Assembly (NCBI RefSeq): GCF_012927325.1
Contig: NZ_JABBGI010000009.1
Coordinates: forward strand, 1-64,000
Direction of reading: 5' to 3'
Source of the DNA: Chryseobacterium antibioticum
GTDB lineage: Bacteria; Bacteroidota; Bacteroidia; Flavobacteriales; Weeksellaceae
Length of the DNA stretch: 64,000 nucleotides
In this document: piece by piece, positions 1 to 8,626 of the stretch
How positions within the stretch are numbered: the first letter of the stretch is position 1
Layout of the letters: every line of letters begins with the position of its first letter
The notes under the pieces: model-generated
Told to the model about the DNA's origin: nothing
Database searches by the model: none
The model's input: the letters and a program-made list of their open reading frames with translations, nothing else
Made by a program: the position numbers and the translations under genes

Positions 1-90
1 CATGCTTTAGCTCACAACCTAAGAAAGAAAGTGGCATAAGAGACACTTTTCAAACTGGAAAAAACTTCAAAAGAAAAACGAATAAATACA

Positions 91-122
91 AAAAAAATCC
101 GCCTCACTGGTTGTGAGACGGA
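91..122 (-). terminator. Intrinsic terminator-like hairpin facing left
   Basis: A stem pairs 98-107 with 113-122 (one C/A mismatch) around a 5-base loop, TGGTT. On the minus strand it is followed directly by a run of T (the A-run at 91-97). The right side has no T-run, so it should stop leftward transcription. No leftward gene is visible between it and the AraC gene, so what it terminates is unknown; a short minus-strand RNA or antisense transcript is possible. Confidence 0.55.
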
Positions 123-246
123 CTCTTTGCATAAAAGTAAATAATTTTTTACATTTATAAAGAAACAATCATACAGCGGACAGTGGAAATTCCGGTATTC
201 TTCGCTGAGGGTTTTGTTTATTCGAATCACATTAAAGAATGCATTA

Positions 247-1065
247 ATGCCTCCATCAGAAAAAAATATCCCCGTCCACCACCTCACTTCTGAACCGTTT
301 CAGCTGATGACTCTTGATACAGGACATCCGGAAAATTTTAATGATGTTCATAGGCATAATTTCTTTGAAATCATCTGGTTCAGCGATGTCAGGAAAAGCA
401 GCAGCTTAGAACTGGATTTTGAAAGTCACGCTCTTAAAAATAATCAGATTTGTATCATTGCACCTGGACAGGTATTCAATATGAAGCTCAGAGGTGAAAA
501 AGGATATGTATTGGCCGTGAGCAGGGAGATATTTAAAGAAGCCTGTGATATCGAAACAATTCTCACGGGCGGAACGTGTCCCTTTTCTTTAGATCCTCAA
601 AGCGCAGAAACCTGCAATACCATTATCTCGCTTATGAAAGAGGAATATACTGGCGCATCAAGGGTCGATTTATTAAAAACCTACCTCAGAGCATTTTGTA
701 TCATTATCACAGAACAGATCGGGCAGCAGGATCCTTCAATTAATGATAGACAGCGCATCCAACAGTTGGTAAGCCTGATCGAAGAATATTATACCATTCA
801 GAGAGAGACCCGTTTCTATGCGGATCAAATAAAAGTCAGCACTCACCACCTCAATGACATTGTACGCCTTTCCAGAGGAACGACAGTGAAAAAAATGATC
901 GCTCAGAGACTTATTTTGGAAGCTAAAAGAGAACTTAGTTTTGGAGCTTTGACCATTAAGGAAATTGCTTTTAAACTGGGATTCAGCGACGCGTCTTATT
1001 TCTCACGTTTCTTCAAAAAACATACCGGCCGGAATCCAGAGGGATTTAAAGAAGGGAAACCATAA
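247..1065 (+). CDS. AraC-family transcriptional regulator
   Basis: A protein of about 272 residues. The N-terminal half looks like an AraC-type cupin sensor domain (motif RHNFFEIIWF near the start). The last 100 residues carry the double helix-turn-helix of the family, with the typical second-helix text IAFKLGFSDASYFSRFFKK and the terminal GRNPEGF. The frame extends up to a TTG at 214, but the ATG at 247 gives the conventional start and is preferred. It sits just upstream of, and codirectional with, a drug exporter gene 180 bases away, so it may control that exporter; this is inference. The ligand is unknown. Confidence 0.88.
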   Translation: MPPSEKNIPVHHLTSEPFQLMTLDTGHPENFNDVHRHNFFEIIWFSDVRKSSSLELDFESHALKNNQICIIAPGQVFNMKLRGEKGYVLAVSREIFKEACDIETILTGGTCPFSLDPQSAETCNTIISLMKEEYTGASRVDLLKTYLRAFCIIITEQIGQQDPSINDRQRIQQLVSLIEEYYTIQRETRFYADQIKVSTHHLNDIVRLSRGTTVKKMIAQRLILEAKRELSFGALTIKEIAFKLGFSDASYFSRFFKKHTGRNPEGFKEGKP

Positions 1066-1246
1066 TCTTCAGAAAGTTCTTTTAAATTCATCTTAAAATA
1101 ATAAGTTTTCATAAAAATCATAAAATATAGTCCTCAGTTTGTGCTGGTATTCCTTCAGTTCCTGTATTGAAAAGCTTTGTTTTTTACCGGAATTTTGCCG
1201 GAAGAAAAAAAGATCTGTGTAGATCGGTTAATGATTGAACTCCTTT

Positions 1247-2437
1247 ATGAGAAACTTAAGTATCGTTGTGTTTATTCTGGCACTACTCAACACCCTGGAA
1301 TCACTGAGTATAGACCTTTATCTGCCCGCTTTTCCGAGCATGGCCCAGATTTTCCAAACCGATATCGGACATATTCAGATTTCAATTTCTGTGTTTTTTG
1401 CAGGATTTGCTTTCGGACAATTACTTTGGGGACCTTTGTCTGACAGGACAGGGCGTAAACCCATGTTGTATTGCGGACTTTTCCTCTTCATTGTAGGGGC
1501 TACAGCGATATTTTTTACAGAAAATATTTACGTGCTTTGGGCGATGCGATTTCTGCAGGCATTTGGTGGAAGTGCGGGCATTGTAATCGGGAGGGCCATC
1601 GTTATTGACCTTTACGACAGACAAAAATCTGTAGCCATTTTTTCTCAGCAGTCCCAGATCAGTGGAATAGCTCCGATTGTTGCTCCGCTATTGGGAAGTG
1701 TATTTCTCAAATTCTGGGGATGGAACAGCTCATTTGCTTTTTTGAGCATAATGGGTCTTTTAACCCTGTTAATGGTATGTAAATATGTTCCAGAAACCAA
1801 TTCAAGAATGGCGCTTTCTGATCATACGGCAGATGAAAAAGGATTAAAGGATCACCTAAAAACAATACTTTCTAATAAAGAGTTTATCAACAGTACAATG
1901 ATTGGAAGTATTGCCTTCGCTTCTCTGATTATTTATATTTCTAATGCGCCGTTTTTATTTATGAAACTTCATGGGTTCTCCAGTGGGACTTTCAGTTTGA
2001 TATTTGGCTTTAATTCATTAGCCTTAATAACCGCAGCATATATTACGCCTAAATTAATAAAGAGAATAAGCGAGACAAAGCTTTTATTAGCAGCCACCCT
2101 TATATTGTTGATCGTATGTAGCATGCATATCCTTATTGCTGCAGGAAATCTTTCGGTAGTACTGGAAATTATGATGCTGTATCTGTCATTGCTGGCTATC
2201 GGAATTTTATTCCCTATTACTTCCGCTCATGCTTTGTCGCCTTTTAAAGAAGGCCGTGGTACGGCGGCGGCTGTGATGGGATTTATGCAGCTGATGGTTA
2301 CTTTTTTACTTTCAGGACTGGCGGGATTTTTAGAAGCAGACTCCATCATGCCGATGGTTATTTTACGTGCAGGCATTGCATTGATTGCAGTCTGGTTTGC
2401 TTACCGTTCATTTAAGAATAAAAAAGTTTCCGTATAA
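1247..2437 (+). CDS. MFS multidrug exporter, Bcr/CflA type
   Basis: About 396 residues with roughly 12 hydrophobic segments. The text SIDLYLPAFPSMA in the first helix and GPLSDRTGRKPML in the first cytoplasmic loop are characteristic of the Bcr/CflA drug:proton antiporters of the major facilitator superfamily, which act in the inner membrane. An upstream TTG at 1235 is in frame, but the ATG at 1247 begins directly before the first membrane helix and is preferred. The 181-base gap to the AraC gene contains no obvious terminator. The substrate cannot be told from sequence. Confidence 0.88.
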   Translation: MRNLSIVVFILALLNTLESLSIDLYLPAFPSMAQIFQTDIGHIQISISVFFAGFAFGQLLWGPLSDRTGRKPMLYCGLFLFIVGATAIFFTENIYVLWAMRFLQAFGGSAGIVIGRAIVIDLYDRQKSVAIFSQQSQISGIAPIVAPLLGSVFLKFWGWNSSFAFLSIMGLLTLLMVCKYVPETNSRMALSDHTADEKGLKDHLKTILSNKEFINSTMIGSIAFASLIIYISNAPFLFMKLHGFSSGTFSLIFGFNSLALITAAYITPKLIKRISETKLLLAATLILLIVCSMHILIAAGNLSVVLEIMMLYLSLLAIGILFPITSAHALSPFKEGRGTAAAVMGFMQLMVTFLLSGLAGFLEADSIMPMVILRAGIALIAVWFAYRSFKNKKVSV

Positions 2438-2590
2438 GGGAAATGCAAAGGGACGATTTAGTTTAAAATAAAATATCATTGTATTGATATGATCCTACCA
2501 TTTCCCCGCTTGGTCATACCATCCCAACACTTAATCAAGTAATTTTTGTAAACGACCTCCAAAGGTATCTCTTTGCATAAAATTTAAATT

Positions 2591-3493
2591 ATGAAGAGAA
2601 ATCTTTTGGCAGCCGTTTGCGGATTGTTTGGATGTTATGTCAGTGCACAGTCCGGAATATCCGGAGAGCTTAAAACAGAATATATTCCTTTTTCCAGTTA
2701 CATCCGTCCCGAAGACAGTGCAAAAACAAATTCTAAGAGCAATTTTAAAAGAGTCGATCTTAATCTCAGCATTCCATTGTCAATGAAAAAAGACAGCAGT
2801 GGAAGAATAAAAGCCTGGTCACTTCTGTTGAGTGGATCTTATGCAAAAATGGCGCATAAAGATTACGAAAGACCGCTATTTCCGGATCAGATGCTGAATG
2901 CACAAGTCGGAATCCAGCACATGAGACCCTTAGGAAAAAAATGGAGTATGATGATGACAGCATCAGTAGGTGTTTACACGGATCTTGAGCAAATAAGTTC
3001 TGACGACATTCTGGGACAAGGGGGAATCTTGTTTATCAGACATTTTAATCCTAATCTGGCCCTTGGAGGGGGCCCTGTACTGACGACTGCTTTTGGGGTT
3101 CCTATGATCTTACCGTGGATTTATTTCGATTGGAAAACCAACGGAAAAATTAAATTGAACATCAATTTCCCGGAAGGAATGGAAGCCGGTTACCTGTTTT
3201 CAGATAAATTTGCCCTGAAAGCGGTGGTAAACCTCAGCGGAATGACGGTAGAAAGAAATAAAGACGGAAAATCCATGTTGCTGGGGTACCAGCAGATCAC
3301 AGCAGGAATAAGACCGGAATTAAAGCTGAATGATAAGCTAAGCCTTCGGCTAACGGGGGGAACCGCTCTGCTGAGAAGTTTCAATGAAAACGACAGAAAG
3401 ATCAACAGTATTTTCAAAGACAAAAAAATAGCAGACCCCAAATTTGCCAGCACATTTTATGTCGCAGTATCATTGAGGTGGAACTTGCCTTAA
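2591..3493 (+). CDS. Outer-membrane barrel-like protein (DUF6268-like)
   Basis: 300 residues with an N-terminal signal peptide (MKRNLLAAVCGLFGCYVSAQ) and then alternating amphipathic beta strands that end in an aromatic-rich C-terminus (VAVSLRWNLP), as expected of an outer-membrane beta barrel. From memory it resembles the family annotated as DUF6268 in flavobacteria; this was not checked. It stands alone between the exporter gene and a convergent response regulator gene. Function unknown. Confidence 0.7.
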   Translation: MKRNLLAAVCGLFGCYVSAQSGISGELKTEYIPFSSYIRPEDSAKTNSKSNFKRVDLNLSIPLSMKKDSSGRIKAWSLLLSGSYAKMAHKDYERPLFPDQMLNAQVGIQHMRPLGKKWSMMMTASVGVYTDLEQISSDDILGQGGILFIRHFNPNLALGGGPVLTTAFGVPMILPWIYFDWKTNGKIKLNINFPEGMEAGYLFSDKFALKAVVNLSGMTVERNKDGKSMLLGYQQITAGIRPELKLNDKLSLRLTGGTALLRSFNENDRKINSIFKDKKIADPKFASTFYVAVSLRWNLP

Positions 3494-3500
3494 GAGCATA

Positions 3501-3652
3501 GATGGAAGATGGGAGCAGGAAGATGGAAGTGACTATCCAAAATTATTTGCTTTTAGTCTGTTGATTATTAGCATCCTTGTAGATTCAAATGAAAAAGACA
3601 ATCATTTAATTTTCGACAACAATAACTCCCTTCTCCCAGCTTCCCTCTTCCT
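3501..3652. repeat. GGAAG-rich imperfect inverted repeat at a convergent gene junction
   Basis: The left arm (3501-3532) is built from GGAAGATGG/GGAGCAGG units. The right arm (3623-3652) is its approximate reverse complement (CTCCCTTCTCCCAGCTTCC). The arms flank about 90 bases. The element lies exactly between two converging genes. A related arrangement occurs at 41391-41608, also between converging genes, so this looks like a dispersed intergenic repeat family that may fold into a bidirectional terminator. Confidence 0.6.
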
Positions 3653-3654
3653 TT

Positions 3655-4389
3655 CTATTTGCTAATAAGCTTCTTGTACACCACCTGATTGAGCAGCTCC
3701 TCCTTTCGGGTACGAGAAATCGGAAGCTCTGTTTTATTGATAAATAAGCGTCCGCCTGAGATCATATCGATGTGGGTGATATTGATCAGGAAAGATTTAT
3801 GGATCCTGAAAAAATGCTCAGAAGGCAGAGATTCTTCAATAGCCTTCATCGTCTGATGAATCACCAGAGCCTTATCTTTAAAGTGAATTTTTGTGTAGTT
3901 CTGCATACTTTCGATATACAAAATGTCTACCCAGGAAACCTTGATAAAGCTATCCGATTGCCTCACGTAGAGAAAAGGATCATCAAAAGGAGAATTTTTC
4001 CTCATCTTTTCAGACACGATAAACTGCTGCTGCGCCTTATTGACCGCCTGGTAAAAACGGTTAAAAGCAATGGGTTTCAGAAGATAATCTACAACCTGAA
4101 GGCGGTATCCTTCCAAAGCGTATTCAGAATAGGCAGTTGTGAGGATGCATAAAGGTGGATTTTCAAGCTGTTCCAGAAATTCAAGACCTGTTAAATAAGG
4201 CATGTTGATATCCAGAAAAAGAAGATCAATTTCCTTTTCCTTGACTATAGTATCGGCTTCCAATGCCGTCGCACAAGTACCTTCAACCAATAAAAAATCG
4301 ATCTGATCTGCTAATTCTTTGAGGTGAAACCTTGCCAATGGCTCATCATCTACGATCAGACATTTCATTTTGGGGATATTACTGCTCAT
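3655..4389 (-). CDS. LytTR-family response regulator
   Basis: 244 residues. Residues 1-125 form a receiver domain with the phospho-acceptor in LLFLDINMPYLTG and the conserved lysine in DYLLKPI. Residues about 140-240 form a LytTR DNA-binding domain (VSWVDILYIESMQNYTKIH, then FFRIHKSFLIN). It overlaps the upstream sensor kinase gene by 11 bases, so the two are translated together as a two-component pair. Targets are unknown; the neighbouring barrel-protein gene and peptide gene on the same strand are only candidates. Confidence 0.9.
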   Translation of the reverse strand: MSSNIPKMKCLIVDDEPLARFHLKELADQIDFLLVEGTCATALEADTIVKEKEIDLLFLDINMPYLTGLEFLEQLENPPLCILTTAYSEYALEGYRLQVVDYLLKPIAFNRFYQAVNKAQQQFIVSEKMRKNSPFDDPFLYVRQSDSFIKVSWVDILYIESMQNYTKIHFKDKALVIHQTMKAIEESLPSEHFFRIHKSFLINITHIDMISGGRLFINKTELPISRTRKEELLNQVVYKKLISK

Positions 4390-5440
4390 TGTTGTCGGAT
4401 AATTGTAGGGTTAAAGTGATTTTGTATACATTATTGTCTGCCTGAATGTTAAGCTCATGAGCATCCGGATACTGTAATTTTAAACGTTTTTGTACATTTT
4501 GAAGCCCGATTCCGCCGGATCCTTCCTTCTTTTTGTAGGTGGCCAGTTCGGAATAACAGTTTTCGACATTAAATACAAGAAAATGGTCTTTTTCCATACA
4601 TGAAATTTTCACATAACCCTTATGGCCAGGGAGCCTGCAGACATATTTGAATGCATTTTCGATGAAGGGAACCAACAGGAGCGGAGCAATAAATGATCTC
4701 TTATTTCCGATGTTCCAATCAGCATTCACCTCCAGTTCATTGCCCCATCTTAATTTCTCCACTTCTACCAGATTTTGAAGATGTTCAATATCCTGAGCCA
4801 GAGGCACCACATTTTGGCTGCAGTGATACAACTGATAACGTAGAATATCAGAAAATTTAAGCAATAAATAATCCGCAAGCTGAGTATCCGTTTTCATCAG
4901 AATATGAATGTGGTTCAGAATATTGAAGACCACATGAGGATTGATCTGATCCTGTAATAACTTAAGTTGATTTTCCAGATGAGCCTGTTGCAGCAAAATG
5001 TGATCCCGTTCTATCCTTCCGTGTTCCTGATAAAATTTGATGCCGCAAGCAGATCCGTTGATAAGAAAAGAAGCTGGAAGTGCAAGGTAGAAACCTTTCC
5101 ATAAAAAAGGAAGATGACCCGCAAAATAAGCAGGAAGCTGGTTTTTTGAGCTCACTTCAATATAAGTGAAAATCAAAGAATAAATAAAGCTCAATAAAAG
5201 AATAACGCCTGTTGCCTGAATCAGAAATAATTTCATCTTTTTTGCCCGTAAAGCTTTAGGAAGGAGTCTTGTCGTGAGAAAATGAGTGAAAATAAAAGAA
5301 GTAATGACAAGAGCAATCGTTTGAAATACAGCAGATGGTTTGTCAGAGGTAGCCTGAAAGTTGATGTACACAGCCGCTGCAAAAACGAGCCAGAAAAGAC
5401 TAACAAAAATATATTCTCTTAAAATAAAAGGTTTTGTCAT
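4379..5440 (-). CDS. LytS-like sensor histidine kinase
   Basis: 353 residues. About four hydrophobic segments occupy the first 140 residues. A short coiled region follows, then the His_kinase domain with the phospho-accepting histidine in QDQINPHVVFNILNHI and an ATPase domain (LLLVPFIENAFKY, GGIGLQNVQKRL). This is the standard architecture of Bacteroidota LytS/YehU-like kinases that partner LytTR regulators. It has no recognisable extracellular sensor domain. Upstream is a strong terminator that ends the preceding barrel-protein gene, so this pair has its own promoter. Confidence 0.9.
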   Translation of the reverse strand: MTKPFILREYIFVSLFWLVFAAAVYINFQATSDKPSAVFQTIALVITSFIFTHFLTTRLLPKALRAKKMKLFLIQATGVILLLSFIYSLIFTYIEVSSKNQLPAYFAGHLPFLWKGFYLALPASFLINGSACGIKFYQEHGRIERDHILLQQAHLENQLKLLQDQINPHVVFNILNHIHILMKTDTQLADYLLLKFSDILRYQLYHCSQNVVPLAQDIEHLQNLVEVEKLRWGNELEVNADWNIGNKRSFIAPLLLVPFIENAFKYVCRLPGHKGYVKISCMEKDHFLVFNVENCYSELATYKKKEGSGGIGLQNVQKRLKLQYPDAHELNIQADNNVYKITLTLQLSDNNEQ

Positions 5441-5462
5441 GGAGAAGGGTAAAGCAGATTGA

Positions 5463-5497
5463 TAAAAAATTAGAAACTGCAGGGCGCAGTTTCTAAT
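5463..5497 (-). terminator. Intrinsic terminator after the barrel-protein gene
   Basis: A perfect 12-bp stem (5469-5480 with 5486-5497) with loop AGGGC. On the minus strand it is followed by a T-run (A5464-A5468 region on the plus strand). It terminates the leftward gene at 5519-6115 and isolates it from the two-component pair. Confidence 0.85.
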
Positions 5498-5518
5498 AGG
5501 TAAAGATAATTTAAGTTT

Positions 5519-6115
5519 TTAGAATAAGAAATATCCTATTCCCAGTGTCAAACTGTGAGGTTTAGACTTAAACTCTTTGCTGATGCTTGAAAGTCCCGTT
5601 TCATATCTGAGGTCTGCCGTGAAATTTTTATAATCTACACCCACACCTCCTGTGATTCCAATATTCGATTTATCAAAGCTTTTAAAGCCTTCCTGCAGGG
5701 CTTTCGACGTGGAAAGCTTGTTCTTAAAGGCGTAGCTGTAAACGCCTCCCGCAAATGCTCTTACATTAAAATCTTTCGTATTGACGAGTTTATAACCGAT
5801 CACGATCGGAATGTCAATAGAATTCCAGCTTAGTTTTGCTGAAGTTCCATCCTTAGTGTCAAACGATGTTTTTCTTTTGTTGAATAACGCCTCTCCCTGT
5901 ACATAAAGACTTCCGATATCCATTCTGGTCATAATTCCTCCCTGATAGCCGAAGCCGTATTTCCCTTCCAGTGCTGAGGATTCCGTTGAGGTTTTTGTAA
6001 AACTGGCGCCACCTTTGATCCCGATATGGAAAGCCGGGTTCTGCTGGGCCTTGGTTTCTACCGAACAGGTAATACATAATAAAAGTGAGCTTAATGCTAA
6101 AAACTGCTGTTTCAT
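5519..6115 (-). CDS. Small outer-membrane beta-barrel protein, porin-like family
   Basis: 198 residues with a signal peptide (ends near VETKAQQ) and an eight-strand-like pattern of alternating hydrophobic residues. It starts with FHIGIKGGASF, includes GYKLVNTKDFNVRAFAGG, and ends GIGYFLF with a terminal aromatic. This matches the outer-membrane protein beta-barrel domain (OMP_b-brl_2 type) common in Bacteroidota. It is monocistronic, bounded by terminators at 5463-5497 and 6225-6256. Function unknown. Confidence 0.8.
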   Translation of the reverse strand: MKQQFLALSSLLLCITCSVETKAQQNPAFHIGIKGGASFTKTSTESSALEGKYGFGYQGGIMTRMDIGSLYVQGEALFNKRKTSFDTKDGTSAKLSWNSIDIPIVIGYKLVNTKDFNVRAFAGGVYSYAFKNKLSTSKALQEGFKSFDKSNIGITGGVGVDYKNFTADLRYETGLSSISKEFKSKPHSLTLGIGYFLF

Positions 6116-6224
6116 AAATTGCTGTTAATAATGTGATGCAAAACAACAACTATCACAAGCCGGATAAAACTTTATTTGATGAATGGCAGAAATGCATTGA
6201 CAAGGATCTGTTTTTAGCTGAAAA

Positions 6225-6256
6225 GCAAAAAAAAATCGGAAGAGGGTACTTCCGAT
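6225..6256 (-). terminator. Intrinsic terminator after the Cys-rich peptide gene
   Basis: An 8-bp perfect stem (6235-6242 with 6249-6256) with loop AGGGTA. A run of nine A on the plus strand gives a long T-run on the minus strand. It ends the small peptide gene at 6265-6507. Confidence 0.85.
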
Positions 6257-6264
6257 GGTAATGA

Positions 6265-6507
6265 TTAAAAAGGCTGTTCTTCACAATTAGATGGGGGATT
6301 ACACCCTCCGCCGCCGCCGCCGCCAGGATTTCCTACAGAGATGCATCTTCCCGGATTTCCATCATCATCCATTTCACAGGCTCTTCCAAAAGCACAGTCA
6401 CAATCCGTCCAGCAATACGCAGATTCACCGTTCATATGACAGCCATTGATACCTGCACCCAGGATCGTCGACAGGTCCTTTCTTAATAGTTTTTTCATTT
6501 TTCTCAT
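6265..6507 (-). CDS. Bacteriocin-like Cys-rich secreted peptide with double-glycine-type leader
   Basis: 80 residues (77 from the second ATG at 6498). The N-terminus MKKLLRKDLSTILGAG resembles the short leader of Bacteroidota bacteriocin-like and natural-product precursor peptides, with a GA/G processing site near residue 19. The mature part has eight cysteines, many Asp/Glu, a run of seven glycines and a short hydrophilic tail. It has its own terminator, and a roughly 150-base upstream gap could hold a promoter. No modification enzyme or C39 transporter lies beside it, so it may be disulfide-bonded rather than enzymatically modified; the exporter would be encoded elsewhere. The family assignment is by leader resemblance only. 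Confidence 0.65.
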   Translation of the reverse strand: MRKMKKLLRKDLSTILGAGINGCHMNGESAYCWTDCDCAFGRACEMDDDGNPGRCISVGNPGGGGGGGCNPPSNCEEQPF

Positions 6508-6624
6508 ACTTAATTGATTTTGTAAGTTAATAGTCTGATGTATAAGTAAATATAATCAAAAAATTAAATACTTTTCATCAATAGGAGAAATAAGAGATAA
6601 AAATTTCACAGAACACAAAAGAAA

Positions 6625-6650
6625 CAACCCACTGCATCTGCAATGGGTTG
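6625..6650 (-). terminator. Hairpin terminator after the TonB-C-like gene
   Basis: A near-perfect stem pairs 6625-6636 with 6639-6650 (one C/A mismatch). On the minus strand it is followed by a T-rich stretch. It lies 8 bases past the stop of the gene ending at 6658. Confidence 0.7.
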
Positions 6651-6657
6651 ATCTGTT

Positions 6658-7227
6658 TTATTTACTGAAATTCAATTGTAAAGGAAGGTTGACCACAGAA
6701 AGGACAGGTCGTCCATTTGATTCTGCAGGTTTCCATTTGCCCTTATCCCTTATCCGGTAAAAAGCGGCTTCTATAAATGCATTCACATCTTCATTATTCC
6801 CTTTTACTTTCACATGGGAGGCATTCCCTTTAGAGTCTAAAGTAAATTTTAAATTTATTTTATAAGGATTGACTGAAAAATTCAGGAAAGTAAGATCTAT
6901 CGCTTCATTTAAAAGCTTTTGAAAAGAGGCTTTTCCCGCTTCATATTCTGCTTCCCTGGTGATCTTAGGCGCCATAGGAGGTGGAACATCCGCTGTCATT
7001 TTCTTTTCTTCCTCGGAAATCTTCTCTAAAGCATTTTTGTATGCCGAGATTTTTTCTTCGGTAAGAAGCCACTCCTGCTTAGTCCTTTCATCATTAGGCT
7101 TCGGATATTTCTTGTACAGAGACTTTATTTTTCTTTCATACCGTGAGTCTGCCTTCTGAAACTCAGAGACCTGGGCACTGCTGAAAGAAAAAATCAAAAT
7201 AAGGGCTAATGCTGAAAGTTTTTTCAT
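6658..7227 (-). CDS. Exported protein with TonB C-terminal-like domain
   Basis: 189 residues. It has a cleavable signal peptide (ALILIFSFSSAQ), a Lys/Glu-rich probably helical middle (residues 25-90), then a C-terminal section (residues 105-189) with INLKFTLDSKGNASHVKV and KWKPAESNGRPV. The latter resembles the TonB C-terminal fold used by energy-transducer-like proteins. There is no membrane anchor or proline-rich spanner, so it is not a working TonB. It starts 5 bases after peptidase T and is likely co-transcribed with it. Function unknown. Confidence 0.6.
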   Translation of the reverse strand: MKKLSALALILIFSFSSAQVSEFQKADSRYERKIKSLYKKYPKPNDERTKQEWLLTEEKISAYKNALEKISEEEKKMTADVPPPMAPKITREAEYEAGKASFQKLLNEAIDLTFLNFSVNPYKINLKFTLDSKGNASHVKVKGNNEDVNAFIEAAFYRIRDKGKWKPAESNGRPVLSVVNLPLQLNFSK

Positions 7228-7232
7228 CAGAA

Positions 7233-8480
7233 TTAAGCTTTTACAATATTAATGATGACTTCCACTGCTTTTTCCATGCTTTCCAGCGCGACATATTCGT
7301 AAGGTCCGTGGAAGTTCATTCCTCCTGCAAAAATATTAGGACAAGGCAGTCCCATATAAGATAGCTGAGCTCCGTCTGTTCCTCCTCTGATTGCCTTAAT
7401 TTTAGGCTCAATATCCGCTTCCTTCATCGCTTTTGCAGCAAGGTCAATGATGTGCATTTTTCCTTCAAACTGCTGCTTCATATTTCGGTACTGCTCTTTG
7501 ATTTCCACTTCAGCAGTTCCTTCACCATGTTTTTGGTTGAATTCGGCTACTTTTTCCTCCATGAATTTTTTTCTGGCTTCATACTTTTCTTCATCATGAT
7601 CACGGATGATATATTGAAGTTTTGCCTCAGAAATATCAGCCGTAATATCCATTAAATGATAAAAGCCGTCAAAACCTTTAGTTGTAGCCGGAGTTTCATT
7701 CGCTGGAAGCATTTGTATAAATTCAGCAGCTAAAAGTCCAGCATTAACCATTTTTCCGTAAGCATAACCAGGGTGAACGCTCAATCCGTGGATTTTTACT
7801 ACAGCTCCTGCAGCATTAAAGTTTTCATATTCCAATTCTCCCACTTCACTGCCGTCCATGGTATAAGCCCACTCAGCACCGAATTTAGCCACATCAAATT
7901 TATGTGCGCCTCTTCCGATCTCTTCATCAGGAGTAAATCCTACAGCAATTCTCCCGTGCTTAATTTCCGGGTGGGCGATAAGATATTCCGCAGCTGTTAC
8001 AATTTCTGCACATCCTGCCTTATCATCAGCTCCAAGAAGAGTATTCCCGTCTGTCGTGATCAGTGTTTGTCCGATGTATTGTTTTAAACTTTCAAATTTA
8101 GAAGAAGACAGGGTAAATCCTGTAGCCTGGTTCAAAAGAAGATCACCTCCGTCATAGTTTTCCCAAATCTGAGGTTTTACATTTTCCCCGCTAAAATCAG
8201 GAGAAGTATCATAATGTGAAATAAAACCTATTGTTGGCCTTTTATCATTTTCTACATTAGAAGGAACATAGCCCATAATATAACCATGTTCATCAATGGA
8301 GACATCTTCTAAACCAATTGTTTTCAGTTCCTCAGCAATATGATTGGCAATGTCCCACTGTCGGGGAGTAGAAGGTGTTGTTTCGCTTTCAGCATCACTG
8401 GTTGAATATATTTTTACATAGGTAAGAAAACGGTTTAATAATTTCTCTTTCCACAATGGGTTGAATTCTATTATACTCAT
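7233..8480 (-). CDS. pepT: Peptidase T (tripeptide aminopeptidase)
   Basis: 415 residues, the usual length for this M20B zinc peptidase, which removes N-terminal residues from tripeptides in the cytoplasm. The metal-site motifs are present: SHYDTSPDFSG, LLGADDKAG, FTPDEEIGRGAHKFD, and the C-terminal GGTDGAQLSYMGLP. A promoter-like element lies upstream at 8498-8505. It is divergent from the Rrf2 regulator gene across a 146-base gap. Confidence 0.93.
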   Translation of the reverse strand: MSIIEFNPLWKEKLLNRFLTYVKIYSTSDAESETTPSTPRQWDIANHIAEELKTIGLEDVSIDEHGYIMGYVPSNVENDKRPTIGFISHYDTSPDFSGENVKPQIWENYDGGDLLLNQATGFTLSSSKFESLKQYIGQTLITTDGNTLLGADDKAGCAEIVTAAEYLIAHPEIKHGRIAVGFTPDEEIGRGAHKFDVAKFGAEWAYTMDGSEVGELEYENFNAAGAVVKIHGLSVHPGYAYGKMVNAGLLAAEFIQMLPANETPATTKGFDGFYHLMDITADISEAKLQYIIRDHDEEKYEARKKFMEEKVAEFNQKHGEGTAEVEIKEQYRNMKQQFEGKMHIIDLAAKAMKEADIEPKIKAIRGGTDGAQLSYMGLPCPNIFAGGMNFHGPYEYVALESMEKAVEVIINIVKA

Positions 8481-8497
8481 CGATCATAAATTTCCAA

Positions 8498-8505
8498 CAA
8501 ATATA
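8498..8505 (-). promoter_or_regulatory. Candidate -7 element (TATATTTG) for pepT
   Basis: On the minus strand this reads TATATTTG, a perfect match to the Bacteroidota -7 consensus TAnnTTTG. A TTTG lies upstream, but at 14 bases it is closer than the usual 17-23. It is placed 18 bases before the pepT start. Confidence 0.4.
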
Positions 8506-8626
8506 CAATGTAAATTTTTCAAATTTGGACTTTAAGGGATATTTTCAGAAGGTAATTAAGATTCATTTTTTTAATCTGGAGCTCCAATTTCGTTAATCAA
8601 ATAAATTATCATAACTTGCATCTATT

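Noticed and set aside
12..287. 91-codon minus-strand frame at the window start
   Set aside because: It runs across the terminator hairpin and into the AraC gene, has no domain-like composition, and reads as translated A+T-rich intergenic DNA.
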